A stretch of 64,000 bases of DNA from positions 1-64,000 of the forward strand of contig NZ_BNBM01000027.1 in assembly GCF_014655715.1 (NCBI RefSeq), given 5' to 3'. The stretch's first letter is position 1, and the number at the start of each line of letters is the position of its first letter. The notes below the pieces were generated by a model. The model was not told the origin of the DNA, searched no databases, and saw nothing but the letters and a program-made list of their open reading frames with translations. This DNA comes from Streptomyces lanatus. GTDB taxonomy: Bacteria > Actinomycetota > Actinomycetes > Streptomycetales > Streptomycetaceae. A program made the translations under genes and the position numbers. Below, one piece after another: positions 16,723 through 25,400 of this stretch.

Positions 16723-17290
16723 TCAGGGCGGGGTGAGGTCGCCCAGTTGTGCCGCGATGTCGGGATGGGCATCCGTCAGGTGAGGGCGAATGGCGTCGAG
16801 GGGCCGACGAGCTCGGCGGGGTCGTCGTGGGCGAGCGCCGCGCGGAGTTGGCTGAGCGGGAAGTGGGCCCCGGCGGCCAGATCGGTGAGCGCGGAGAAAC
16901 GTCCCGCGATGCCGCACAGGTCGGCGGCATTGTGCCGGGCCCAGGAGGCGGTGGAGCGTTCGGCGGCGCGGCGTTCCCGGGTGGACTACGCGTTGCTCGC
17001 TGACGGATCCTGCCGGGCCCGGCAGGTTACGCAGGTAACGGCGTTCGGCGGCCTGGCGGCTGGCGACGCCGAGGGGGTGCGCGAGGTCGGCCCAGCTGGC
17101 ACCCGCTTTCGCGGGCGCTCTCGATCAGACCGGTTTACCGTCCGGCCAGTTGCTCGCGCATGTGCGGCAGCAGCAGAAGCGAGGCCAGGGCCTGTTCCGG
17201 GCCGACGTCCTGAGTCTCGGCAGCGTCGGGGGCGTCCTCGTGTGCGGCAGGACGGCGTTGGGTGCTCCACGGTGTCCTCTCCCCACAGCG
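16723..17290 (-). pseudogene. Broken Streptomyces HTH regulator-like gene
   Basis: Segments on the minus strand form one disrupted protein. QALASLLLLPHMREQLAG runs into an in-frame TAA. TGLIESARESG follows, then after a frame change come GASWADLAHPLGVASRQAAE and RRYLRNLPG (an HTH-like stretch common in Streptomyces regulators annotated as HSP18-type). After further frame changes it ends ARHNAADLCGIAGRFSALTD, LAAGAHFPLSQLRAAL and VGPLDAIRPHLTDAHPDIAA. One stop and at least two frame shifts make it non-functional. The family is recalled from its pattern and not confirmed. Confidence 0.55.
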
Positions 17291-17582
17291 ACTGTCCGAC
17301 TGTGTGGGCACGGTGCCCCCCGGATGACCGGCCAGCCGGCGACCGGGAGGTGCTGGTGGTGATCGTGTTCGTTGCGACCGGGCCGCCACCAGTGGAGTAA
17401 CGGCCGCACCCTTGCCTGGCGCATCGGCTGTTACCGACTCAGCCGACGCTATGAACTCGAAGTCGCCCACTTCCGCGCTGCACTCTCATCTGCTGCCGCA
17501 GACTCACCAAATGAGATGACGTCTTACCTAGTGCGCTATCTGTGAGGTTCACCGGCTTGGTCGACACGTCTAGCGTGCTCCC

Positions 17583-18373
17583 ATGAACGATCATGGTGTT
17601 GCTCACGGTTTCACGTCGGTGGACACGCAGCCCCGGCCCGCCGAGTGGGTTGAGGTCCTGGATCGGTTGAGCGCGGAGCCGTTCTACGCCGCTTACAAGC
17701 AGCGGTTGCAGGAGTTCCTGCGTGCCGAGCCCGGCGGACTGTTCCTTGAGGTCGGAGCAGGTACTGGGAACGCCGCTGTGGCCCTGCGCTCGCGCTGGGG
17801 GCCGAGGTCGTGGCGGTCGACAGCTCCTTGACGATGATCGCGCAGGCACGGGACCGAGGAGTGCCACGTGGGGTTGTCGCGGACGGGCACCGGCTGCCGT
17901 TCGCGGCGGGTCAGTTCGACGGCGCCTGGGCTGATCGGGTCCTGCAGCATGTCGTCGAACCGGGCCGGGTGCTGGACGACTTGCTGCGAGTGGTCCGTCC
18001 CGGCGGCCGGGTCGCCTTGGCGGACCCGGACTACGACACCCAGGTGCTCGACATCAACGATCAGGAGCTTGCCCGCCGGGTGTTGCGCTTCCGGGCCGAT
18101 GCGGGCCTGCGCAACGGTGCGCTGGCCCACCGGCACGCCGGACTGCTCGCTGCCCGTGGCCTCCATGACATCACTGCGGAAGCTCGGACTCTCGTCGTGC
18201 GCGACCCGCTGGCGGCCGACCATGTCATGGGCCTGCGCACCTGAGCGCATGCCGCCGCTGCTCGGGGCTACCTCGACCCCATGGACGCAGACCGGTTCGT
18301 GGCACAGTTCGATGATGCCGTGCGCGCAGGTCGCTTCACCCACGTCGTCACGGGGTTGGTGACACCGGCGTGA
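17583..18373 (+). pseudogene. Disrupted class I SAM methyltransferase
   Basis: The first frame (17583-17790) gives the N-terminus and the SAM motif GGLFLEVGAGTGNAAV. A frame change near 17785 continues it as ALGAEVVAVDSSLTMIAQAR, HRLPFAAGQFDGAWADRVLQ, HVVEPGRVLDDLLRVVRPGG and beyond. An in-frame TGA at 18242 then cuts off the last 43 codons (AHAAAARGYLDPMDADRFVA and FDDAVRAGRFTHVVTGLVTPA-like tail), which end at a second stop at 18371. The original protein was about 263 residues of the UbiE-like type. One frameshift plus one nonsense codon implies loss, unless the assembly is wrong. Confidence 0.75.
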
Positions 18374-18434
18374 CACCTGAGGTGCTTCTGCCGCCGTGCA
18401 CCGACGGGGAGTCTGCGTGGACGGGGACCTGATG

Positions 18435-18472
18435 CGACGGGCATCGCGGGGCTGCTCCGGCGATGCCCGTCG
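18435..18472. terminator. Strong hairpin, likely terminator
   Basis: Perfect 12-bp arms cgacgggcatcg and cgatgcccgtcg are separated by a 14-base loop that itself has pairing potential. The hairpin lies 60 bp after the disrupted methyltransferase. No U-tract follows, as is common in Streptomyces. Confidence 0.6.
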
Positions 18473-18573
18473 TGCAGATGGACAAGGTGCCCCGGCAGGA
18501 CCCGCCTGTGCAGCTCGTGCCGATCAATGCCGTTTCCTGGCTCGCATGCCCTGGATGTGCCCTTGGGGCCCGC

Positions 18574-18929
18574 TCACCAGAGGGCGCCCTGCTCGGCTGA
18601 CGGGCTGGGCGTCGGAGGTGTCGCGGCCAGGTGCACGCGCGTCTTGGTGTTGATGGCACGAGGTTCCGTCGTTACGGCACCCGAGTTGCGTAGCTGTCGG
18701 ACGGCATCGATCACCTTGCCGGGCTGGTAGACGGTTTCCAAGAGGGCGTATCGCTTGAGTTCTGGATGGTTCGCCCGTCGGGAGCTACGGAGATGAAGTC
18801 GCGCAGGATGCGTCGCAGCGGACCCGTATCGGGTTCGAATACGAGATTCAGCATCTGCTGTCGGGTGTCCCTGGGGTCGCGGTAGCGGACGCCGCAGGAA
18901 GGGGCCACCTTCCACATCGCGGCTTTCAT
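18574..18929 (-). pseudogene. Unrecognised frameshifted small gene
   Basis: Two overlapping minus-strand frames look like one protein. The first reads MKAAMWKVAPSCGVRYRDPR, then MLNLVFEPDTGPLRRILRDF and ISVAPDGRTIQ. The second continues ANHPELKRYALLETVYQPG, then VIDAVRQLRNSGAVTTEPRA. The switch falls near 18770. Composition and codon positions look coding, but no family was recognised. It lies between the terminator hairpin and the lipid operon and may be a remnant. Confidence 0.35.
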
Positions 18930-18959
18930 CTTCTCCAGTCCCAGCCCGTGCTGGGCTGG

Positions 18960-20075
18960 TCACTCCTCGCGGCGGGCGATCACCCGGAAGGCGTTGGAGA
19001 AGCGGCTGCGGCGGATCAGCGGGGCGAGGAGCCGGTCCAGGGCGTACATCGGGAAGCAGAACGGTATGCCCGCCCAGAAGACCGTCTTGGTGACCGCGGC
19101 GCCGAGACGGCCCGGGGGCCGGGGCAGCCAGGGCTCGTCGCGGAACGGCAGCAGCCGCAGCACGTACAGCCCTACGAGCGCGGTGAAGTCCACGGGGATA
19201 TGGGACTCCTCGCGGTCCGTCGCCACCACCGTGAAGCCCAGCTCGGTGAGGGCCCGGCGCAGGTTCCTCATGGTCACGAAGTGCTGGTGCTGAGGCTGGA
19301 ACCACGGCAGCCAGTACCGGCCGAAGAGGCGGCCGAAGGGCGACTCCGGGTTGGGTACCTCGATGATCAGGTGGCCGCCGGGGCGGAGCACGGTGTGCAC
19401 CGCGGCCAGTTGGGCCTTCGGGTCCGTGGTGTGCTCCAGGCAGTGGAACATGCTCACCGCGTCGTACTGGCCGGCGAGTTCGTCCGCGAGGTCGGGCAGA
19501 AAGCCCTGGTAGGCCCGCTCGATGCGCCCCGACTGCTGCGCCCCGAGCACATGGGCGCCGATGTCGAGCCCGTCGAAGGCGGTGCCGGGCAGTGCTTCCT
19601 TGGCCGCCAGGCAGAAGTCACCGCCCGCCGTGCCGACGTCCAGCCAGCGCTTCGGCCGGGCATGCCGCCGCATGGCCGCGGCCCGGTCGCGGTTGCGTTT
19701 CCTCGCGGCGTCGCTGTCCAGGGCGCCGCCGATCTTCTCGGCGTACAGGCCGTCGTAGAAGTCCCGGTAGTAGAAGTCCAGTCCGGCCGCGCTGAGCTGC
19801 GGGTTCTGGAAGGTGTGTCCGCAGTCGCGGCACTGGTCCAGGGTGAAGGTGCCGGGCTTTCGCTGCAGGTGGTCCTTGGTGCGCAGGCGGCGACGCAGCT
19901 GCCGCGCGCCGCACCAGGGGCAGTCGGTGCGGCGCGGCTCGAAGAACCGGGCGATGCCGTCGGCCAGCTCTGCCTGGTACGCGGGGCGCAGGCGGGCGAC
20001 GCGTTCGGCGTCGGAAGCAGGGGGCGGTGGGGCGGGTGTGTCGGGGGTGTCAGGGGGCTGGTTCGTGGTGGCCAT
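18960..20075 (-). CDS. Zinc-ribbon class I methyltransferase of the lipid/polyketide operon
   Basis: A 371-residue protein. After a Pro-rich start, residues 50-100 carry two CxxC knuckles (CPWCG and CRDCG) like a zinc ribbon. A methyltransferase domain follows: KRWLDVGTAGGDFCLAAKEA, then MFHCLEHTTDPKAQLAAVHT and LRPGGHLIIEVPNPES. The tail has hydrophobic stretches (ALVGLYVLRLLPF and TVFWAGIPFCFPMYALDRLL) that could bind membrane. ATG 20075 is preceded by gagaggag. It is the last gene of the operon, 59 bp after the glycosyltransferase. It probably methylates the lipid product or its sugar; the substrate is not inferable. Confidence 0.8.
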   Translation of the reverse strand: MATTNQPPDTPDTPAPPPPASDAERVARLRPAYQAELADGIARFFEPRRTDCPWCGARQLRRRLRTKDHLQRKPGTFTLDQCRDCGHTFQNPQLSAAGLDFYYRDFYDGLYAEKIGGALDSDAARKRNRDRAAAMRRHARPKRWLDVGTAGGDFCLAAKEALPGTAFDGLDIGAHVLGAQQSGRIERAYQGFLPDLADELAGQYDAVSMFHCLEHTTDPKAQLAAVHTVLRPGGHLIIEVPNPESPFGRLFGRYWLPWFQPQHQHFVTMRNLRRALTELGFTVVATDREESHIPVDFTALVGLYVLRLLPFRDEPWLPRPPGRLGAAVTKTVFWAGIPFCFPMYALDRLLAPLIRRSRFSNAFRVIARREE

Positions 20076-20134
20076 GTCCGTGGTCTCCTCTCGTTCCACT
20101 CTTCGGCACGGCGGTCGCCCTGCCGGTCGGTCGC

Positions 20135-21319
20135 TCACCGCTCCCGTGACTCCTGCGGCTCCCGTGGCTTCTGTGCCGCGAACTTCTCCAGGTACGCTGC
20201 CGCGGCAGCCGCCCCGCCCGCCGCACGGAAGGAGTCCCCGACGCGCCGGGCCGCCGCGCGGTAGGCGGGCCCGTCGAGTACGGCGTCGAGGGCGGCACCG
20301 ATCCGTCGGCGGTCGGCGCGCCCGAAGCGCACCCGCACTCCGGCGCCGGCGCCGGTGACCTGGCCGGCGATCAGTGGCTGGTCGTCCCGGATGGGCGCGA
20401 CCACCAGCGGTACGCCGTGCCACAGGCACTCGGCGACGGTGTTCTGCCCGGCGTGGCTGACCATCGCGGACGCCCGGCGCAGGAGCGGCAATTGGGGGAT
20501 CCGGGGCAGCACCAGGAGGTCGGCGTCGGACTCTCCGTCGAGTACCCCCCCGGGGTCGGCGAGTACCGCCTGCAGCCGCCGCCCGCGCTCCCGCGCGGCG
20601 GCCGCGCACTCGGCGAGGAAACGCGCCCCCAGGCCGGTGTTGGCAGTGCCGAGTGAGACCAGGACGGTGGCCCGGTGCTCGTCGAGCCACTCCCAGGGGA
20701 AGTCGGCGGCCGGGCGCCGGGTGAACGCCGGACCGACGTACCGCAGCTGCGGCAGCTGAGGGCCCGGGCCCGCGAGTTCGGGGGTGGTGAAGGAGAGCAC
20801 CAGGTCGGGGGAGAAGCGCGGATCGTGGGTGCACCCCGGGTCGCCGAGGCGGGCGCGCAGCTCCGCGACGAGCCCGGCGGTCCACTGAGCCACCTTCGGC
20901 ATGCCGTCCAGGGCGTCGCTGAACTCCGCCGGGGTGGTCGACGCGGTGGCGTACGGCACCCCGAGGCGCTCGGCGACGAGGGCACCGGCGAGGGTCTGCT
21001 GGTCGGCGACGACGACATCGGGCCGGAACCCTTCGACCGCGCGGCGCACACCGGGCGCCATCGCCCCGGCGAGCGGCACGAGGAACTCCTCCCACAGGAA
21101 GCGCAAGGCTGCGGCACCGCGCAGGGCAGCGGGACGTTCCGGGAGCGTGGGCACGTCGCACGGGTACACCTCGGCGTCGGGCCCGGCCAGTTCCCCGACG
21201 AACCCGGGCAGTCCGGCCCAGGCGGCCCGGTGCCCGCATCTGGTCAGCTCGGCGGCCACGCTGACCGCCGGGTTGACGTGCCCGACCAGGGGCGGCACGA
21301 CGAACAGAAAGCGGCTCAC
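20135..21319 (-). CDS. MGT-family glycosyltransferase (GT1)
   Basis: A 394-residue GT-B enzyme like macrolide and other natural-product glycosyltransferases. The N-terminus reads FLFVVPPLVGHVNPAVSVAA. RPDVVVADQQTLAGALVAER follows in the acceptor domain. The nucleotide-sugar domain has TVLVSLGTANTG, LLRRASAMVSHAGQNTVAEC and GVPLVVAPIRDDQP. The start is GTG 21319, overlapping the hydrolase stop as GTGA. The context beside fatty-acid-like synthases suggests it glycosylates the lipid product, giving a glycolipid. Confidence 0.85.
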   Translation of the reverse strand: MSRFLFVVPPLVGHVNPAVSVAAELTRCGHRAAWAGLPGFVGELAGPDAEVYPCDVPTLPERPAALRGAAALRFLWEEFLVPLAGAMAPGVRRAVEGFRPDVVVADQQTLAGALVAERLGVPYATASTTPAEFSDALDGMPKVAQWTAGLVAELRARLGDPGCTHDPRFSPDLVLSFTTPELAGPGPQLPQLRYVGPAFTRRPAADFPWEWLDEHRATVLVSLGTANTGLGARFLAECAAAARERGRRLQAVLADPGGVLDGESDADLLVLPRIPQLPLLRRASAMVSHAGQNTVAECLWHGVPLVVAPIRDDQPLIAGQVTGAGAGVRVRFGRADRRRIGAALDAVLDGPAYRAAARRVGDSFRAAGGAAAAAAYLEKFAAQKPREPQESRER

Positions 21320-22134
21320 GGCGCGACCAGCTCCCGGTGGCCGTCCCGTAGCCAGTCGAGCACCAGCGGGACGACCGTCTCGGGGGTGCCGACGAGCACG
21401 GAGTGCCCGTGCCCGGGCACCGTCAGGGTGCGGCAGCGGGGCAGCAGCGATTCCAGCCAGGGCGCCGTGTCGGCCAGGTCGGAGGTAGCGCCGTACACCG
21501 CGCAGACCGGCACGTGCAGGCTCTGCCAGGACTCCTCGGCGGGGACGGGGCAGGACCCGATGTCCTCGGCGATGGAGGTGCCGTGCAGCAGCCGGGTGGC
21601 CCAGCGCACCAGGCGGGCCTCGTGGCGGCCGTAGGTCTCCTCGATCCACGGCAGGGTGCGCTCGTCGTGGAGCTGGTGGGCGGAGCCGGCCAGGATGCCG
21701 CTCATCTTCTTGGCCCAGGCGGCGGTCGGCGGCTCGGACTCGAGCATCAGGATGCCGGCGACCCGCTCCGGTCGGCGCAGTGCGTAGGCGAGGGCGACGG
21801 TGCCGCCGAAGGAGTTGCCGATCAGGTGGACGGGCCCTTCCAGGGCTAGGGCGTCGAGTAGCGCGTCCAGGTCGCCGCTGAAGTCCTCGACGCCGTAGCC
21901 GCGCGGCGGGCGGGAGCTGCGGCCGTGGCCGCGCTGGTCGTACATCACGACGTCGTGTCCGGCTGCGGCGAGCGCGGGCGCGATGGTGAAGTAGTAGCTG
22001 GTCAGGTTGTCGGTGGCGATGCCGTGCACGAGGACGACCGTCTGGGGCGGGCCCGGTGCCGGGGTGGGTGCGCCGCTCAGCCGCTCCACGTTCAGCCGGA
22101 TCCCGCCCGCCTCGATCGTGGTCACCGCAGGCAC
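21316..22134 (-). CDS. Alpha/beta hydrolase, possible product-release thioesterase
   Basis: A 272-residue alpha/beta hydrolase. The oxyanion segment VVLVHGIATDN, the YDQRGHGRSSRPP loop, the nucleophile elbow HLIGNSFGGTVALAYALRRP (Ser) and a late VPGHGHSVLV (His) are all visible. It overlaps the ACP gene by 13 bases and the glycosyltransferase by 4. No other thioesterase domain is seen in the two megasynthases, so a role in releasing the acyl chain is plausible, though an esterase role is equally possible. Start GTG 22134. Confidence 0.82.
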   Translation of the reverse strand: MPAVTTIEAGGIRLNVERLSGAPTPAPGPPQTVVLVHGIATDNLTSYYFTIAPALAAAGHDVVMYDQRGHGRSSRPPRGYGVEDFSGDLDALLDALALEGPVHLIGNSFGGTVALAYALRRPERVAGILMLESEPPTAAWAKKMSGILAGSAHQLHDERTLPWIEETYGRHEARLVRWATRLLHGTSIAEDIGSCPVPAEESWQSLHVPVCAVYGATSDLADTAPWLESLLPRCRTLTVPGHGHSVLVGTPETVVPLVLDWLRDGHRELVAP

Positions 22135-22421
22135 CCCGCGATGTACTGGACGAGTTGTCCGACGGTCAGTCCGATGATGTCGGAGAGTTCGAGCGAGGCG
22201 AACCAGGCGGGGAAGTCGACCCGGTCGCCGTAGCGCCCGCCCAGCTCGGCGGTGAGCGTGACCAGGTCGATGGACTCCAGGTCGAGGTCCTCCACGAAGC
22301 GGGTGTCGGGGGTGATCGGGGTGTCGTCCAGTTCGAGGTCGTCGAGGACCGTGTGCAGAGCGTCGGTGACCTCGGCGAGGACGGCGGCGTACGCGGGGCC
22401 GGTGGTGGCGGGGCTGGTCAT
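22122..22421 (-). CDS. Discrete acyl carrier protein
   Basis: A 99-residue phosphopantetheine-binding protein. FVEDLDLESIDLVTLTAELG carries the attachment serine in an ESIDL context. The remainder is a short helical ACP fold, ending near LSDIIGLTVGQLVQYIAG. ATG 22421 overlaps the stop of the KS-AT-DH-PPTase gene (ATGA) and follows gaggaga. A separate carrier in addition to the ACP inside the first megasynthase suggests hand-over of a finished chain, or a starter-loading step. The built-in PPTase next door probably activates it. Confidence 0.85.
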   Translation of the reverse strand: MTSPATTGPAYAAVLAEVTDALHTVLDDLELDDTPITPDTRFVEDLDLESIDLVTLTAELGGRYGDRVDFPAWFASLELSDIIGLTVGQLVQYIAGCLR

Positions 22422-25400
22422 GATGGGCTCTCCTCGGTCCAAGCGACGGCGTAGGTACGGGTGGGCAGCCCCGGCGGGTTGGTCACATCGGCGAGCCGGA
22501 TGCGCCGCAGCCGGCCGGAGGGTGCCCGGACCGTGAGGGCGCGGGCGCCGTCTTCGAATTCGACCGCCGTGAAGTCCCGCGGTCGGCCGCCCAGTCCGGT
22601 GCCCTCGGCCTTGGCCGCGGCTTCCTTGGCGGCCCAGAACCGGGTCAGCCAACCGGGGCCGCCGCCGAGCCCGGTGAAGGGCGCCCGCTCGTCCGGGGCG
22701 AGGATGGCGTCGTAGGTCGTTTCGGGGCGCTCGACGATCTCCTCGATGTCGATGCCGGTGCCGGTGCCGGGGCTGTCGGCGGCGGGGTGGACGAGTGCGA
22801 CGGCGGCCTCCCGGCAGTGCGCCAGCGACAGTTCCAGAGGCGGGAGTTCTCTGCCGTGTACGCCCTCGGGGCGCGGTCTGCCGCCAGGGTCGTTGGCGAC
22901 CCGTATCTCGGCGGGGAAGACGGGGCCGGCGCCGTGCGCCCACAGGTGGCGGCGTACGGCGTCCTTGGCGGCGATCCGGCCGAGCAGCCACTGGCGCCGG
23001 CCGCGCGGGGGGTGCCCGGCGTACTGCTCGCGCTCAGGGCCCGCGAGCTGGCTGCGCATGTATATCTCGCGGGATGCGGGGTCGGGCCAGCGTTCGAAGA
23101 CCAGCTGCCAGCCGCCCTCCTGGGTTTCCGACAGAGTGTTGTGCTCGGGCCGTCGTTTGACCGGATCGACCTCGGGCGGCGAGTCGAAGCGCCGGTCCCG
23201 CCAGCCGCGGATCTCGGCCCAGACCTCGCCGTCGCGGGCGAGCTGCGCGTCAGCCACCAGGGCGGTGTCCGTCACGGTGGTGACCCTGATGTGGCAGTCG
23301 AGTGCGGTGCCCTGTTCCGGGGGCGGGCCGTGGAAACGGATCTCCTCGACGCCCGTCGGGAAGACGATGGTGCGGTCGGGGTGCGTGGCCATCAGCCAGT
23401 AGCCGAGCAGCTGACCGACGTTGTCGAGGAGCGCGCCGGGCGCGGACGGGGTGGTCAGGACACCGCGGACGTGCCGCTCGCCGAGCGCGCCGATCTCGGT
23501 GACGCCGCGGAACCGCGGCCCGTGGAACATCCAGCGGTCGTCGTACATCTGCCGCGCCGACGCAGCCGGACGGCTTTCCGGGGCGTCCGCCCGCCACGGC
23601 CGTGGGCGGGGCGCGGTGTCGTGCCCGTGGGCGGTCTCGACCGTGGCGCGGGCGTGGCGCCCGAACTCCACGGCGTACCGCCCCTGTCCCTCGGGCCGGG
23701 CCGTGACCGTGGCCTCGGTGGGCGGGGCGGCGACGGTCCACTGCAGAAACCGGGCGTCGTGCACGGCCACGGCCCTCCCTGGGCCGGGCACGGCGTCGAT
23801 CATGTGCTGCACCAGGGTGGTGGCGGGCACCACGGGCCAGCGGTCGGCGATCTCGGGCCAGTGCGCGGGCTGCCGGAAGAAACAGTGGTCGGCGAGGTAC
23901 GGCATGGTGTCGAGTGAGATGCGCAGGGTGGTGGCGCGGGAGGTGGCGGCAGGCGGCGGCACCGCCCCGGTCGCCGAGGGCTCGGGGGGCGGCGCCGCGG
24001 GCGCGGTGCGGCGCGGGGCCGCTGCCGCGGCGAACAGTTCCGCCACTTCCGCTGCCGTGTCCGCCGTCTCGCCGAGCAGCGAGCGCAGTTCGGCCGCCAC
24101 GGGGCTCCGCGCGGCCACGGCCGCGAGCCGGTCCAGCCCGGGTGCGGGTGCCTCACGCAGGGTGCTGCGGAGCCGGTCCCGGGTGGCGGCGTCGAGCGAG
24201 ACGAGCCCGGAGCCGAGGGTGAGGGGGACGGTGACGGGGGCGGGGACGGCTCGCGGGCTCTCCGTGGCCGTACGGACGGTCTCCGCCGTAGGGCCGGTCT
24301 CCGCCGTGCGGGCAGGTGCCGCCGTCGACCGAGGCGCGGCCCCCGCCCGCAGCGCCGCGAAGTCCGGCTCGGCACCGTGCGACCAGAGTCCGGCCGCCAC
24401 CCGGTACAGCTGCGAAAGCCCGCTGTGCCGGGGCGTGTTGGCGCTGAGCGTCAGGCACGCGCGGCTGGTGAGGGTGTCGTCCACGAGAGCCGGCAGCTGG
24501 CCCTGGCCCAGCTGTACGAAGGCCCGGAACCCGGCGTCGTACAGGGCCGTGGTGAGCTGCCGGAAGCGGACCGGTTCGAGCAGGTGGCGCAGGAAGAGCG
24601 CGCGCGCCGCGGCCTCGTCGGTCGGGAAGGGCGCGGCGGTCGTGGCGGACCAGACGGGCACCCGGGGCGGGTGCAGCGTGAAGCCGCGCGCGGCCTTCTC
24701 GATGGAGGTGAGGTACGGGGCGAGCATCGGAGTGTGGAAGCCGGACTCGAAGGGCAGCAGCCGACCGAGCACTCCCGCGCCGCGCAGCCACCCGGTGAGC
24801 GCCTCGACCTGGTCGTGAGGCCCGCAGACGACGGTCTGGTGGGGCGCGTTGTCGTGCGAGACGACGACGTCCGGGTACGCCGCGAGCTCGGCATCCACCT
24901 GGTCCGCACCGGTGCCGAACGCGGCGAAGGCGAGCCCTGGGACGCGCAGCGTGGCCGGGTCGAAGTCCCGCAGGAAGGCGTCGACCTCGGCGTCCGCGTA
25001 CATCCCGCCGACCGCCATCGCCGTCCATTCCCCCACACTGTGCCCGGCCAGCGCGTCCGGCCGGACGCCGATCCGGGCGAGCGTTCCGGCGAGCAGCCGG
25101 CCGAGGCCGACGACGGCTGCGCCGTGCCGGGCGACGTCGCCCACGCGGGCGTCCGGCCAGTGCGGCGCCGGCAGGCCGAAGTGGCGGGCGACGTCCTTTG
25201 CCCGCGGCTCGAACTCGGCCTCCAGCCCTGGGCAGAGGAAGGCGATCTTCCCGCCGCCCGTGCCGAGCACCGGCCGCGGCGCGCACCAGACGTCGCTCCG
25301 GCCGCCCCATGTCCGGGCGCGGGCGACTGCCTTGCGGGCCAGGGCGAGGCGGCGGTCGGTGGGGTCCAGGACGGCGACGCGGGCGCCCCCGGCTCCCCTC

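Noticed and set aside
18960-21239. A single 759-residue protein covering methyltransferase and upstream sequence
   Set aside because: Residues before ATG 20075 are a frame shadow of the glycosyltransferase gene; only the last 371 residues show domain motifs.
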